The notes: generated by a model not told the origin, from the letters alone. A stretch of DNA of 64,000 bases from Streptosporangiales bacterium (GCA_009379955.1 WHST01000009.1:1-64000), one strand, 5' to 3'. Positions 8,445 through 17,722 are shown, counted from the stretch's first letter. Program-made: numbers and translations.

Positions 8445-9578
8445 TCAGTACACCGGCACCTGCACGGCGGCGCCACCCGCGAGTGCGGACCGGTGCGCGC
8501 AGATCCCCGGTGCCGTCCAGCGGGCCGCGGTGCGCGCGTCGACCAGGGGCGCCCGGTCCTCGACGATGCTGCGGACGAACTCGTGCGCCAGGAACGGGTG
8601 GGAGCCACCGTGGGCCGCGCCGACGCTCGCCGGTGCGGGCATGCCGGCGAGCTGGACCTCGCACGGCCGGGTGAACCGGGTGAGCGGTGCGGGCAGCCGG
8701 TCGGGACGGTCGGGCGGGTCGAGCTCCCGGGCCGCTACCTGGTTGCCCCTGCTCCCCTCCGCCGGGCCGGTCATGTCGTACAGGGTCAGGGGCCCTTCGT
8801 TGTCCGGCGGCCACTCGACGCCGAGGTGCTCGCCGTAGAGGGCGAAACCCTCGACGTAGCTGCGCGCGGTCTGGAAGAACGACATCGTGACGTCGACGAG
8901 GACGTCGCTGTCGCGCAGGCTGAACAACCCGACCTCGGTGGGGTACGGGTTGTCGAACCCGCCCGTCGCGCGGCGCTCGGCGAGGCGGCCGGCGCCCTGG
9001 CAGCGCACCGACTCCACGCTCGTTCCCAGCAACGCCAGCACGGGCGAGAGCGCGTGGGTGACGTAGTGCATCGGCGGGAAACCCTGCCAGTAGGCGGGGA
9101 AGCCGTCGAGGTTCTGGATGTGGAAGCCGCGGTACAACGTCAGCGAGCCGAAGTCACCGCGGCGATACATGTCCTCGACCGCGAGGTACTCGCGTGCGAA
9201 GACGGTGGTCTCCATCATCATGTAGTGCCGCCCGCTGGCCCGCTGCGCCGCGATGACCCGGTCGCAGTCGTCCAGGCTGGTCGCCATCGGCACCGCGCTG
9301 GCGACGTGCTTGCCGGCGCTCAGCGCCGCGACGACCATGTCGGCGTGCAGGTGGACGGGCGCCAGGACGTGCACCGCGTCGACCGCCGCGTCCGCGAGCA
9401 CACCGGCCAGGTCCGCGTGCCCGTCCGCGAGTCCGTAACGCCGGGCCACCGTGCGTCGCCGCGCCTCGTCGGGCTCGACGAGCACCACCTCGGCGACGTC
9501 CGGGTGGGACAGGTAGAGGGGGACGAAGTCCTCGCCGAAGCCGAGGCCGACGACGGCGATCGTGAGGCCACCGGTCAT
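8445..9578 (-). CDS. Gfo/Idh/MocA-family dehydrogenase
   Basis: About 377 aa. An N-terminal Rossmann fold (IAVVGLGFGEDF) is followed by the mixed alpha/beta C-terminal domain of sugar and cyclitol dehydrogenases. ATG 9578 has GGAGG 7 nt upstream. The usual EKP motif, whose Lys is catalytic in classical members, reads AVPMA here (residues about 95-99), which marks a subfamily that may not be a standard dehydrogenase; the later HYVTHALSPVLALLG segment supplies the helix with histidines. It is the last gene of the ABC-importer operon starting at 15104, so the substrate is probably a sugar or polyol. Confidence 0.8.
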   Translation of the reverse strand: MTGGLTIAVVGLGFGEDFVPLYLSHPDVAEVVLVEPDEARRRTVARRYGLADGHADLAGVLADAAVDAVHVLAPVHLHADMVVAALSAGKHVASAVPMATSLDDCDRVIAAQRASGRHYMMMETTVFAREYLAVEDMYRRGDFGSLTLYRGFHIQNLDGFPAYWQGFPPMHYVTHALSPVLALLGTSVESVRCQGAGRLAERRATGGFDNPYPTEVGLFSLRDSDVLVDVTMSFFQTARSYVEGFALYGEHLGVEWPPDNEGPLTLYDMTGPAEGSRGNQVAARELDPPDRPDRLPAPLTRFTRPCEVQLAGMPAPASVGAAHGGSHPFLAHEFVRSIVEDRAPLVDARTAARWTAPGICAHRSALAGGAAVQVPVY

Positions 9579-9684
9579 GGGTCGACCTCCGAAACGAGCA
9601 TCGCAGCGAGAACGGAACCCGGCAGCGGCGAGCCGACCGCACGTGAGCGAGGAGCGGAGCGGAGGAGGTCGGCGGGACACAGCG

Positions 9685-9999
9685 TCATGACAGGGGCACC
9701 TCTTCCTCCTCACCGGACAGGAACTCGACGGTGCCGGTGACGAACTTGTCGAGGTCCGCCCGGGCGGCCTCGCCCTCGGGCGAGGCGAGGATCGCGTCCA
9801 TGGCGGCACGCGACTCCGCGTACAGCTCGGCGACCAGCAGGTAGGGACCTGGGTCGTCCCCGTCCCTGTCGATCCAGGACAGGTTCCACCCGGTGAGCCC
9901 GCGCATCCTGCGCGCCAGCGGGATGTGCACGCGGGAGTAGTAGTCGCGGAAGTGCTCCGGGTCGTGGGGCATGCCGTAGAGGATCGTCAGGCGGTACAC
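9685..9999 (-). CDS. EthD-family protein
   Basis: 104 aa, dimeric alpha+beta barrel type. YRLTILYGMPHDPEHFRDYY followed by HIPLARRM is the N-terminal EthD pattern. GTG 9999 follows AGGAGA at a normal distance. EthD-like proteins act as small monooxygenases or as accessory factors. In this operon it sits between the dehydrogenase and the TIM-barrel gene, so an accessory catabolic role is likely but unproven. Confidence 0.75.
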   Translation of the reverse strand: MYRLTILYGMPHDPEHFRDYYSRVHIPLARRMRGLTGWNLSWIDRDGDDPGPYLLVAELYAESRAAMDAILASPEGEAARADLDKFVTGTVEFLSGEEEEVPLS

Positions 10000-10007
10000 G
10001 GGGTCTC

Positions 10008-10850
10008 CTAGTGTCGCGGGGGGACGGCGATGCGGGTGTACGAGGACATGTGCTCGACCATGGCGACCTCGGTGGGGAGCCGTTCCATGCTGGACGCTCC
10101 GAGGAAGCCGTCCAGTCCCGGCACGTCGGCGATGACCTGCGCCGCCTCCTCGGGACCGAAGATCGGACCGCCGTGGCACACGACCATTACGTCGGGGTTC
10201 ACGTCGCGCGCGGCCGTCGCGAGCTCGGCGCACTTCGTCTTCGCCTCCGCCAGGGAGAGGGCGGTCTGCGCACCGATCATCCCCGCCGTCGTGAGACCCA
10301 TGTGCGGGACGACGATGTCGGCTCCGGCGCCGGCCATGGCGGCGGCCTCGTCGGGGTTGGCGACGTAGGTGGCGGTGAACAGGTCGAGCTCGTGGGCCGC
10401 CGCGATCATCGCGACCTCCTTGTCGAACCCGAGACCGGTCTCCTCGAGGTTCGCGCGGATGATGCCGTCGAACAGGCAGACCGTCGGGTAGTTTTGGACG
10501 CCGGCGAAGCCCGCGTCGCGGACCCCGCGCAGGAACGCCGGCATGAGCCGGAACGGGTCCGTGCCGCAGACGCCCGCCAGCACGGGGATGCGGTCGGCGA
10601 CCGGCAGGATCTCCGCCCCCATCTCCATCACGATGGCGTTGGCGTCGCCGTAGGGCATGAGCCCGGCCATCGAGCTGCGGCCCGCCATGCGGTAACGGCC
10701 GGAGTTGTACACGACGATGAAGTCGAGGCCGGCGGCCTGCGAGCACTTCGCGGACAGGCCGGTGCCCGCGCCGCCCCCGATGATCGCGTGTCCGCCCCCG
10801 GCCTTCGCCCGCAGGCGCGCCACCATGTCGGATCGAGATTCCATGCTCAT
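10008..10850 (-). CDS. TIM-barrel protein of the phosphoenolpyruvate hydrolase-like family
   Basis: 280 aa single-domain TIM barrel. Characteristic pieces are IIGGGAGTGLSAK at the N-terminus, VLAGVCGTDPF, and VVCHGGPIFGPEEA near the end. The family was named for PEP hydrolase activity but most members are uncharacterised. ATG 10850 overlaps the stop of the UPF0261 gene (ATGA); ATG 10844 has better spacing to GAGGA and is the alternative. UPF0261 plus this barrel correspond to the two domains fused in the tomato Tm-1 protein, which argues that the two gene products form a complex or act in consecutive steps. Confidence 0.8.
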   Translation of the reverse strand: MSMESRSDMVARLRAKAGGGHAIIGGGAGTGLSAKCSQAAGLDFIVVYNSGRYRMAGRSSMAGLMPYGDANAIVMEMGAEILPVADRIPVLAGVCGTDPFRLMPAFLRGVRDAGFAGVQNYPTVCLFDGIIRANLEETGLGFDKEVAMIAAAHELDLFTATYVANPDEAAAMAGAGADIVVPHMGLTTAGMIGAQTALSLAEAKTKCAELATAARDVNPDVMVVCHGGPIFGPEEAAQVIADVPGLDGFLGASSMERLPTEVAMVEHMSSYTRIAVPPRH

Positions 10851-12085
10851 GTCCTCTTCCGGCTGTCCAGTGCACGGTTCAGTGCGCGGGTGATGGCGTG
10901 GGCGAACGCGGGATCGTTGATGCCGCGGTCGTGGACGTGCAGCGGGACGCGCGGGTCGAGCGCCGAGCGCAGTGCGTCGACGAGCGCCCGGTCCGCCTCG
11001 GGATCGTGGAAGGGACCGCCGGGCGTCGAGATCTGGGAGAAACCCCGCGCCGGGACGTGGACCTCGGTGAACGCCGTCGCCTCGTTGAGCCTGGTCGCGA
11101 TGATGCTCCCCAGCTCGGCGCACTCCGTGGGACTGGTGCGCATGAGGGTGACGGCGGGGTTGTGCTCGAGGAACCTGCGACCGGCGAACCGCTCGGGGAC
11201 GGTGTCGCGTGGCCCGAAGTTGACCATGTCCAGCGCCCCGACGCTGACCACCTGGGGCACGCCGCAGGCGGCGGCCGCGGTGAGCCGGTCCCGACCCGCC
11301 GAACAGACGCCGCCGACGAGCTCGTCGGCCAGCTCGGTGGTGGTCACGTCGGCGACCGCGGCGACGTCGCCGGAGCGGATCAGGCGTTCCAGCGTCCGGC
11401 CGCCGGTGCCGTTCGCGTGGAACACGTGCACCTCGACGCCGTCCTCCGCCAGCCCCCGCTGGATCGACGTGACGCAGGGCGTCGTCACGCCGAACATCGA
11501 GCAGCCCACCGAGCGCACACCGGGCGGAGGAGCAGGCACGGGCGGTGCCGCCACGATGCCGGCCATCGCGTCGGCCGCCCTGGAGAGCACCGGTCGGCTG
11601 ATCGAGTCGAGACCGGCGAGGTCGACGACCGGGTACATCATGATCAGGTCCGACGCCTGCAGGTACGGGCGCGTGTCGCCCGCCACGATGGTGGAGACCA
11701 GCAGCTTCGGAAAGCCGATCGGCAGTGCCGTGGCGAGCACGCTCATCACGAACCCGGCGTTGGACCCGCCGAGCACCATGACCCCCGACACCTCCCGGTC
11801 GCGGTGCATGCGCCGCACGATGCCCGCCGCTCCGGTGGCCATGACCGTCATCGCGTCACCGCGATCGCCGGCCGCGACCAGGGCGTCCAGGTCGGCGTCG
11901 CCGGCGCGGGCGACGGTGCGGCGGTCCACGTCCGCCAGGACACCGGCGTCTCCCAGTACCCCGGTGTCGATCAGCAGGGCCGGCACGCCGTGCGTCGCGA
12001 GCCGGTCGCGGACGAAGGCGTACTCCTCGTGCTTGGTGTCCAGCGCGCCGACGAGCGCGACCGGAGTGGTTGTCAGCTCCACCAT
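10847..12085 (-). CDS. Tm-1-like ATP-binding (UPF0261) protein
   Basis: 412 aa. The family opening VALVGALDTKHEEYAFVRD and the glycine-rich VMVLGGSNAGFVMS are clear, as is the C-terminal HVHDRGINDPAFA. UPF0261 proteins bind ATP in the plant homologue; the reaction in bacteria is not known. It is translated just downstream of the importer permeases (3-nt gap) and coupled to the TIM-barrel gene by an ATGA overlap. Length is normal for the family. Confidence 0.85.
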   Translation of the reverse strand: MVELTTTPVALVGALDTKHEEYAFVRDRLATHGVPALLIDTGVLGDAGVLADVDRRTVARAGDADLDALVAAGDRGDAMTVMATGAAGIVRRMHRDREVSGVMVLGGSNAGFVMSVLATALPIGFPKLLVSTIVAGDTRPYLQASDLIMMYPVVDLAGLDSISRPVLSRAADAMAGIVAAPPVPAPPPGVRSVGCSMFGVTTPCVTSIQRGLAEDGVEVHVFHANGTGGRTLERLIRSGDVAAVADVTTTELADELVGGVCSAGRDRLTAAAACGVPQVVSVGALDMVNFGPRDTVPERFAGRRFLEHNPAVTLMRTSPTECAELGSIIATRLNEATAFTEVHVPARGFSQISTPGGPFHDPEADRALVDALRSALDPRVPLHVHDRGINDPAFAHAITRALNRALDSRKRT

Positions 12086-12088
12086 GGC

Positions 12089-12916
12089 CTACTTGACCGC
12101 GCCCAGGGAGAGGCCGTTGATGAGCCGCTTCTGCGAGACGACGAACACGACCAGCAACGGCAGGGCGGTCAGCACGGCCAGTGCCATCAGGGTGTTCCAG
12201 TTGGCCGCGTAGGTGGCGTTCTGCGAGGCGAGCAGGGCGCTGACGGGGAGGACGACATCCTGCGGGAGGAAGTTGATCGCGTAGACGAACTCGCCCCAGG
12301 CGGTGATGAAGATGACGCTCATCACGGTGAAGATGCCGTTCGACAGCATGGGCACGGTGATGGACCAGAACGCCCGCAGCCGGCTGGCGCCGTCGAGCGC
12401 CGCAGCCTCGTACAGCACCGAGGGGATCGCCAGCACGAACGGGCGCAGCAGCATCACGGCGAACGGCAGCAGCAGCGCGATGTCGACCAGGATCAGGGCG
12501 GGGAGCGTGCCGAGGATGCGCCACCTGGCGAGGACGCTGTAGAGGGGGATGACCGTCATCGGCTGCGGGATCATCTGCAGCACCAGGAACGCGGCGAGCA
12601 CGACGGCGATCACCCGGCTCCACCCGACCGAGAGCCTGCGCCCGAGCGCGAACGCCGCGGGCACCGCGAGGACGAGGACCACCGCCGTGACCAGCACGGC
12701 GATCTGCACCGACGTCAGGATGGCCCCGACGCCGGACCTGATGACCTCCGCGTAGGTGGCCAGGGTGGGCGTGAACACCAGCGCGTTCGGGTCGCGCAGC
12801 ACCTGGGCGTTGGTCTTCAGCGAGGTGAGCACGATCCAGGCCAGCGGCAGCAGGTAGACCAGGCCGAGGACCACGGTCAGCACCGCGAACAGCCATCGCG
12901 TCGAGCGCCCGATCAT
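12089..12916 (-). CDS. Carbohydrate ABC transporter permease (MalG type)
   Basis: 275 aa, six membrane segments, binding-protein-dependent inner-membrane component. The EAA-loop motif reads EAAALDGASRLRAFWSITVP, typical of CUT1 sugar transporters. ATG 12916 overlaps the stop of the upstream permease by ATGA and has GGGAGG 7 nt upstream. No ATPase gene lies in this operon, so it probably uses a shared MsiK-type ATPase encoded elsewhere, as is usual for CUT1 systems in actinobacteria. Confidence 0.87.
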   Translation of the reverse strand: MIGRSTRWLFAVLTVVLGLVYLLPLAWIVLTSLKTNAQVLRDPNALVFTPTLATYAEVIRSGVGAILTSVQIAVLVTAVVLVLAVPAAFALGRRLSVGWSRVIAVVLAAFLVLQMIPQPMTVIPLYSVLARWRILGTLPALILVDIALLLPFAVMLLRPFVLAIPSVLYEAAALDGASRLRAFWSITVPMLSNGIFTVMSVIFITAWGEFVYAINFLPQDVVLPVSALLASQNATYAANWNTLMALAVLTALPLLVVFVVSQKRLINGLSLGAVK

Positions 12917-13845
12917 TCGTTCGCCTCCCGTCGGAGCGCGCGGATGTACGGGACGCTGAGCACGACGACGATCGCCATCGACACCACGGCGACGGTCGCG
13001 CCGGTGCTCATGTCGAAGTTCGAGAAGGCCGTGTAGTACGACAGTACGGGCAGCGTGTTGGTCGTGGTGCCGGGACCGCCCTGGGTCATGACGTAGAAGA
13101 AGTCGAAGCTCTTGAACGCGTAGAGCACGGTGAGGATGCCGAGGATCCACATGGTGCTGCGTAGCAGGGGCAGCACGATCGACACCTGGGTGCGCCAGTA
13201 GCCGGCCCCGTCGATGGCGGCGGCCTCGATCAGGTCACGGGGAACGGCGAGCATGCCACCGCGCAGGATGAGCGCGGAGAACGGCAGCGCGGCCCACGCG
13301 ATGACCGCGGTGACGGTCCACAGCGCCAGGGTCGGCGAGCTCAGCCACGAGACCGGCGGGAGACCGACCGCCTGGAGCATCGCGTTGACGCCACCGGAGT
13401 CGTCCAGCAGGAACTTCCAGACGCTGCCGCTGACCAGCGGCGGCAGTGCCCAGACGAACGTCAGCAGTCCGAGCACGACGCCGGTGAGCCTGCCCCGCGT
13501 CGACAGGATCGACGCCACGACGAACCCCACCACCAGGTTGGACGCGAGCAACGCCCCGCTGACGCCGACGGTGCGACCGACCGCCGCCCACAGAGCGGGG
13601 TTCGCGAATACCTCGGCGAAGTTCCGCCAGCCGACGAAGTGCCAGTCCCCGACGATGTTGCTCGGACCCACGTCGCTGAACGCCATCTCGAACAGCACGA
13701 CCACCGGGTAGGCGGCGAAGACGCCCAGCAGCACCACCGCAGGCAGGAGGTAGCCGACCGGGCTCCGAGAGAGGAACCCCCGCGCAGACGCGCCTCCGGG
13801 CGACGCCCGGCGAACCGCGGACCGTGCGGGCGCGGAGACCGACAT
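12913..13845 (-). CDS. Carbohydrate ABC transporter permease (MalF type)
   Basis: 310 aa with a charged N-terminal tail and six membrane segments. The EAA loop is EAAAIDGAGYWRTQVSIVLP. It pairs with the MalG-type gene directly downstream. ATG 13845 shares one base with the stop of the binding-protein gene, so all three are coupled. The substrate is set by the binding protein and is not visible from the permease sequence. Confidence 0.87.
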   Translation of the reverse strand: MSVSAPARSAVRRASPGGASARGFLSRSPVGYLLPAVVLLGVFAAYPVVVLFEMAFSDVGPSNIVGDWHFVGWRNFAEVFANPALWAAVGRTVGVSGALLASNLVVGFVVASILSTRGRLTGVVLGLLTFVWALPPLVSGSVWKFLLDDSGGVNAMLQAVGLPPVSWLSSPTLALWTVTAVIAWAALPFSALILRGGMLAVPRDLIEAAAIDGAGYWRTQVSIVLPLLRSTMWILGILTVLYAFKSFDFFYVMTQGGPGTTTNTLPVLSYYTAFSNFDMSTGATVAVVSMAIVVVLSVPYIRALRREANE

Positions 13846-15104
13846 CAGCAGTCCCCGCCGCCCTTCTTCCGCGCCGCGGCGATGTCGTCTGTCGCCTTCT
13901 TCGCGCCCTCGCTCGCCGTGTCCTGGCCGGAGATCACCGCGCTCACGGCCTTGCCGAGCGATGTCTGCATGTTCGCCGTGTTCGGGTTGTTCGGCCAGTT
14001 GGCCGAGTCCTGCGCGGCGGCGACGAACGGCTGCACGAACTCGTCGTCCTTGATCTCCTGTGCGTCGGCCACGTCCGCGCGTACCGGGATCGACCCCGCC
14101 GTGGTGTACACGCTCTTGCCGCCCTCGGGTGACAGCACCGCCTGCTCCAGGAACTTCCACGCCAGGTCCGGGTGCTCCGACTTCGACCCGATGGCGAACC
14201 CCTCGCCGCCCGGGTAGACCTGACTCTCGCCTCCCGGCGGCGCGGGGAACCGCTCGGTCCCGTACTCGAACGAGGCCTCCTTGACGTTGCCCAGCTGCCA
14301 GTTGCCGTTGAACGCGAACGCGTACTTCCCCGTCATGAACTGCTGCCAGGCGGCGTTCTGGTCCCAGGTCGCCGCGGCCTTGGGGATGTAGCCCTTACCC
14401 GCCCACTCACCCAGCCGCTCGTACGCCGTGGACACCTTGTCCTGCGAGCCCGCCCAGTTGCAGTAGTCCACGCCCTGGCCGAGCAGCTGGGGCGCGAACA
14501 GCCACGCCCCCTCGACGGTGGGTGCGCCGGACAGGGCCAGGCCCTTGTACCTGCCGCCGGCCTCGACCTTCGCCATCGCCTTCCCCAACGCGTCCAGCGT
14601 GGTGGGCGGCTCGATGCCGTACTGCTTCAGGATGTCCTCGTTGTAGTACATGCCCAGCAGGTTGGTGTACGACATGAGGTTGTGGACCCTGCCGTCGGTC
14701 TTCCAGACGGCGCTCTCCGGGAACTGGCCCTTGTCGGCGTAGTCGTTCCAGTACGGGGTGAGGTCCAACATCGCCTTGCCGCCGACCAGCGTCGGGTAGT
14801 CGACGACGATGTTGTTGATGAACAGGTCGGGCGTCTTCCCGGTCGCCACCGACGCGAGCAGCTTCTGGTCCTGCTGCGAGCCGACGACCTGCACCAGGTT
14901 GATCTCGACGTCCGGGTTGTCCTTCTCGAACGCCGCCACCCGGCTCTTGAGCCACGTCAGCTGCGTGCCCGAGTAGTACTGCCAGAAGGTCAGCGTGACC
15001 TTGCCGCCGTCCGTCGAGGACTCCGAGATCGTGCAGCCGCAGATCACCAGGAGGAGCGCGACGGCGAGTGCGAGGATCCTCGGGCGCCCGGTGCGGTTCG
15101 TCAT
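13845..15104 (-). CDS. Extracellular solute-binding lipoprotein of a sugar-type ABC importer
   Basis: 419 aa, SBP_bac_1 class. The signal peptide (LALAVALLLVICGC) ends in a lipobox with the modified Cys about residue 23. The mature start contains the family motif LTFWQYYSGTQ. It is first gene of a seven-gene minus-strand operon driven by a clear promoter at 15146-15174 and divergent from a ROK repressor, whose ligand is therefore probably the imported sugar or a breakdown product. Confidence 0.88.
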   Translation of the reverse strand: MTNRTGRPRILALAVALLLVICGCTISESSTDGGKVTLTFWQYYSGTQLTWLKSRVAAFEKDNPDVEINLVQVVGSQQDQKLLASVATGKTPDLFINNIVVDYPTLVGGKAMLDLTPYWNDYADKGQFPESAVWKTDGRVHNLMSYTNLLGMYYNEDILKQYGIEPPTTLDALGKAMAKVEAGGRYKGLALSGAPTVEGAWLFAPQLLGQGVDYCNWAGSQDKVSTAYERLGEWAGKGYIPKAAATWDQNAAWQQFMTGKYAFAFNGNWQLGNVKEASFEYGTERFPAPPGGESQVYPGGEGFAIGSKSEHPDLAWKFLEQAVLSPEGGKSVYTTAGSIPVRADVADAQEIKDDEFVQPFVAAAQDSANWPNNPNTANMQTSLGKAVSAVISGQDTASEGAKKATDDIAAARKKGGGDC

Positions 15105-15145
15105 GGCTCCTGCGCTCCTCGACGTCGGGGAAGCTTGGCACGGTG

Positions 15146-15174
15146 AGGCTAGACGAATTAACGTCGACGGTCAA
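15146..15174 (-). promoter_or_regulatory. Promoter of the sugar-type ABC operon with a candidate ROK operator
   Basis: On the minus strand TTGACC (15169-15174) and TAGCCT (15146-15151) are separated by 17 nt. The spacer and -35 contain a GTCGAC-centred imperfect palindrome (about 15157-15174) that would suit the divergent ROK repressor. Confidence 0.6.
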
Positions 15175-15245
15175 CGTATTACTGGAACCCGATCGAACAA
15201 AAGCGGTACCATGGCCCCGCACGGGTTCGGGAAGAGGAGGTACGG

Positions 15246-16475
15246 GTGACGCAGGCCGGCAGGATCGACGCGGCCCGCTCCCCCGGCGTCGTCGAGGGGG
15301 CCGGTGAGATCCTGCAGCTCATCCGTGCCGACCGGGCGCGGACCACGTCCGGCCTGGCCACGACCATGGGCGTCGCCCGCTCCACCGTGATCCAGCGCCT
15401 GGACTTCCTCACCGCGCACGACCTGATCGCCAGCGAGACCGTCACCAACGGCGGCCGCGGCCGCCCGGCCGCCCGCTACGCGTTCAACCCGCGGTCGGCG
15501 ATCGTCCTCGCCGCCCATGTCGGTCTCACCGGCTGCCGCCTCGCCGTCACCGACCTCGACGGCGAGGTGCTGGCGGAGGGCTTCCTCGACGTCGACCTGG
15601 CCACCGGAGCCGACGGACTGCTGACCGGTCTCCAGGACAGCTTCGACCGCCTCGTGGTCGAGGCCGGCGCGGACCCCGGCCGGGTCGCCGGCGTCGGCGT
15701 CGGGGTGCCGCGCGGCGTCGAGCTGCTCGGCTACCTGCGTTCCCTCGGGCTGAGCGGCAAGGACTGGGACCGCAGCCACTTCCACCGGTCCCTGCTGGCC
15801 CGGTACGGCGCCCCGGTCTTCATCGACACCGATGTCAACCTGCTCGCTCTGGCGGAACGGCGCAAGTCCTGGCCTGACGCCGAGGTCTTCGTCTGCGCCA
15901 AGCTCGGCACGCTGATCGACGCCGCTCTGGTCGTGAACGGCGTTCCCGTCCGCGGAGCGAGCCGGCTCGCCGGCGAGCTCGGTCACGTCAAGGTCAGTGG
16001 TCCGCCCGAGCCGTGCACGTGTGGCAGTGTCGGCTGCCTCGATGCGGTGGCGAGCGGTTCGGCCCTGGTACGGCAGCTGACGGCCGCGGGCTTCGACGTC
16101 CACCACGTCTCCCAGGTCGTGCAGTGGGCGGGCGACGGCGTTCCTGAGGCGGTCCGGGCGTTGCGCGAGGCCGGCCGTTACATCGGTGAGGCGCTGTCGG
16201 CGGTGGTGAACCTGCTGAACCCGGACGCGATCGCGGTGTGGGGATACCTCGCCGAGGCCGAGGCGCTGCTGTTCTCCGGGATCCGCGAGGGCCTGTACTC
16301 GGGTGCGCTGCCGGGATCGAGCGAGCCGCTCACCCTGGTCAGCGCCTCCCTCGGCGACCTCGCCGGCGTCCACGGCGCCGCGATGCTCGTCATCGACGAG
16401 GTCCTCGCGCCCGCCTCGCTCGACCGGATGATCGTCGCCGGCTCGTGGGCGCCGGTCCCGTCCGCCGGCACGTAG
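15246..16475 (+). CDS. ROK-family transcriptional regulator
   Basis: 409 aa. An N-terminal winged helix (about residues 20-75, with TSGLATTMGVARSTVIQRLD) is fused to a ROK sugar-kinase-like domain. The structural zinc motif CTCGSVGCLD is present near residue 258. GTG 15246 follows AGAGGAGG. Divergent orientation to the importer operon and the palindromic promoter between them indicate it represses that operon until a sugar ligand binds. A thiolase gene follows 19 nt downstream, probably in the same transcript. Confidence 0.87.
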   Translation: MTQAGRIDAARSPGVVEGAGEILQLIRADRARTTSGLATTMGVARSTVIQRLDFLTAHDLIASETVTNGGRGRPAARYAFNPRSAIVLAAHVGLTGCRLAVTDLDGEVLAEGFLDVDLATGADGLLTGLQDSFDRLVVEAGADPGRVAGVGVGVPRGVELLGYLRSLGLSGKDWDRSHFHRSLLARYGAPVFIDTDVNLLALAERRKSWPDAEVFVCAKLGTLIDAALVVNGVPVRGASRLAGELGHVKVSGPPEPCTCGSVGCLDAVASGSALVRQLTAAGFDVHHVSQVVQWAGDGVPEAVRALREAGRYIGEALSAVVNLLNPDAIAVWGYLAEAEALLFSGIREGLYSGALPGSSEPLTLVSASLGDLAGVHGAAMLVIDEVLAPASLDRMIVAGSWAPVPSAGT

Positions 16476-16494
16476 TCAGGAAGGGTGCAGCACG

Positions 16495-17682
16495 GTGGGA
16501 TCTGTCATCGTCGGCGGGGCGCGTACCCCGATCGGGAAGCTGCTCGGCGTCTTCGCCTCGCTCACCGCCGTCGACCTCGGCGCGATCGCCGTCGACGCCG
16601 CGTTGCGCCGGGCCCGGATCGCCCCTGACCAGGTCGACCAGGTCGTGCTCGGTCACGTACTGCCGGCCGGCTGCGGTCAGCTCCCCGCCCGGCAGGCCGC
16701 CGCGCAGGCGGGAATCCCGCTCACCGTCCCGGCAATGGCCGTCAGCAAGGTGTGCCTGGCCGGGCTCAACGCGGTCGCGACGGCCGACATGATGATCGGC
16801 TCGGGCCTGGCCGACGTGGTGGTGGCCGGCGGCATGGAGTCGATGACCCAGGCCCCGCATCTCCTGCGCGGCTCGCGGCAGGGCACCAGGTTCGGCGACG
16901 CCACCATGATCGACCACGTCGCCCACGACGCCCTGTGGGACGCGTTCACCGATCAGTCGATGGGTGCCCTCACCGAGCACCACGACACGGGCGACGCCGC
17001 GGTGAGCCGTGCCGACGCGGACGCGTTCTCGGTGCGCTCCCATCGGCTCGCCGCGTCGTCCTCCGACATACTCGGCGCGGAGATCGTGCCGGTCACGGTG
17101 CCGCACCAGCACGGCGACGACCGTGAGATCGGCACCGACGAGGGCATCCGCGCCGACACCACCGTCGAGGCGCTGGGCCGGCTGCGTCCGGCCTTCACCA
17201 CCGGCGGCGGCATCACGGCCGGGTCGTCCAGTCAGCTCTCCGACGGCGCCGCGGCCATGGTGGTCATGAGTGAGGACGCCGCGGTCCGGCACGGCTGCAC
17301 GCCGCTCGCCCGCATCGGCGCGTACGGCACTGTCGCCGGTCCTGACTCCTCGCTGCAACTGCAGCCGGCCCGGGCGATCCTGGCGGCCTGCCGGCGCGCG
17401 CACCTCGACCCCGCGGAGCTGGATCTGATCGAGATCAACGAGGCGTTCGCCTCCGTCGCCCTCGCCAGCGCGCGGCAGCTCGGGCTGACCAGGCACCAGA
17501 TCGAGGAGCGGGTCAACATCCACGGCGGCGCCATCGCGCTCGGCCACCCGCCCGGCATGTCCGGCGCCAGGCTGGTGCTGCACCTGGCGCTGGAGCTGCA
17601 CCGCCGTGGCCGCGGCACCGGCGTGGCGAGCCTGTGCGGCGGAGGAGGGCAGGGCGACGCACTCGTGCTCGAAGCCGTCTGA
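16495..17682 (+). CDS. Thiolase (acetyl-CoA acyltransferase family)
   Basis: 395 aa, full length. Nucleophilic Cys at about residue 87 (AVSKVCLAGL), His in NIHGGAIALGHPPGMSGAR and second catalytic Cys in SLCGGGGQGDA are all present. The GHPPG sequence differs from the more common GHPIG or GHPLG. It either condenses two acetyl-CoA or cleaves a 3-ketoacyl-CoA. GTG 16495 has AGGAAGG about 9 nt upstream. The linkage to a sugar-responsive regulator is by position only. Confidence 0.88.
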   Translation: MGSVIVGGARTPIGKLLGVFASLTAVDLGAIAVDAALRRARIAPDQVDQVVLGHVLPAGCGQLPARQAAAQAGIPLTVPAMAVSKVCLAGLNAVATADMMIGSGLADVVVAGGMESMTQAPHLLRGSRQGTRFGDATMIDHVAHDALWDAFTDQSMGALTEHHDTGDAAVSRADADAFSVRSHRLAASSSDILGAEIVPVTVPHQHGDDREIGTDEGIRADTTVEALGRLRPAFTTGGGITAGSSSQLSDGAAAMVVMSEDAAVRHGCTPLARIGAYGTVAGPDSSLQLQPARAILAACRRAHLDPAELDLIEINEAFASVALASARQLGLTRHQIEERVNIHGGAIALGHPPGMSGARLVLHLALELHRRGRGTGVASLCGGGGQGDALVLEAV

Positions 17683-17722
17683 CCGGTGAAATGACCGGGC
17701 ACGCCCCGACGTTGTGCTGACC

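Noticed and set aside
9600-9684. GAGCGAGGAGCGGAGCGGAGG stretch as a regulatory repeat
   Set aside because: Short purine-rich low-complexity sequence inside an operon gap; nothing more than composition supports it.
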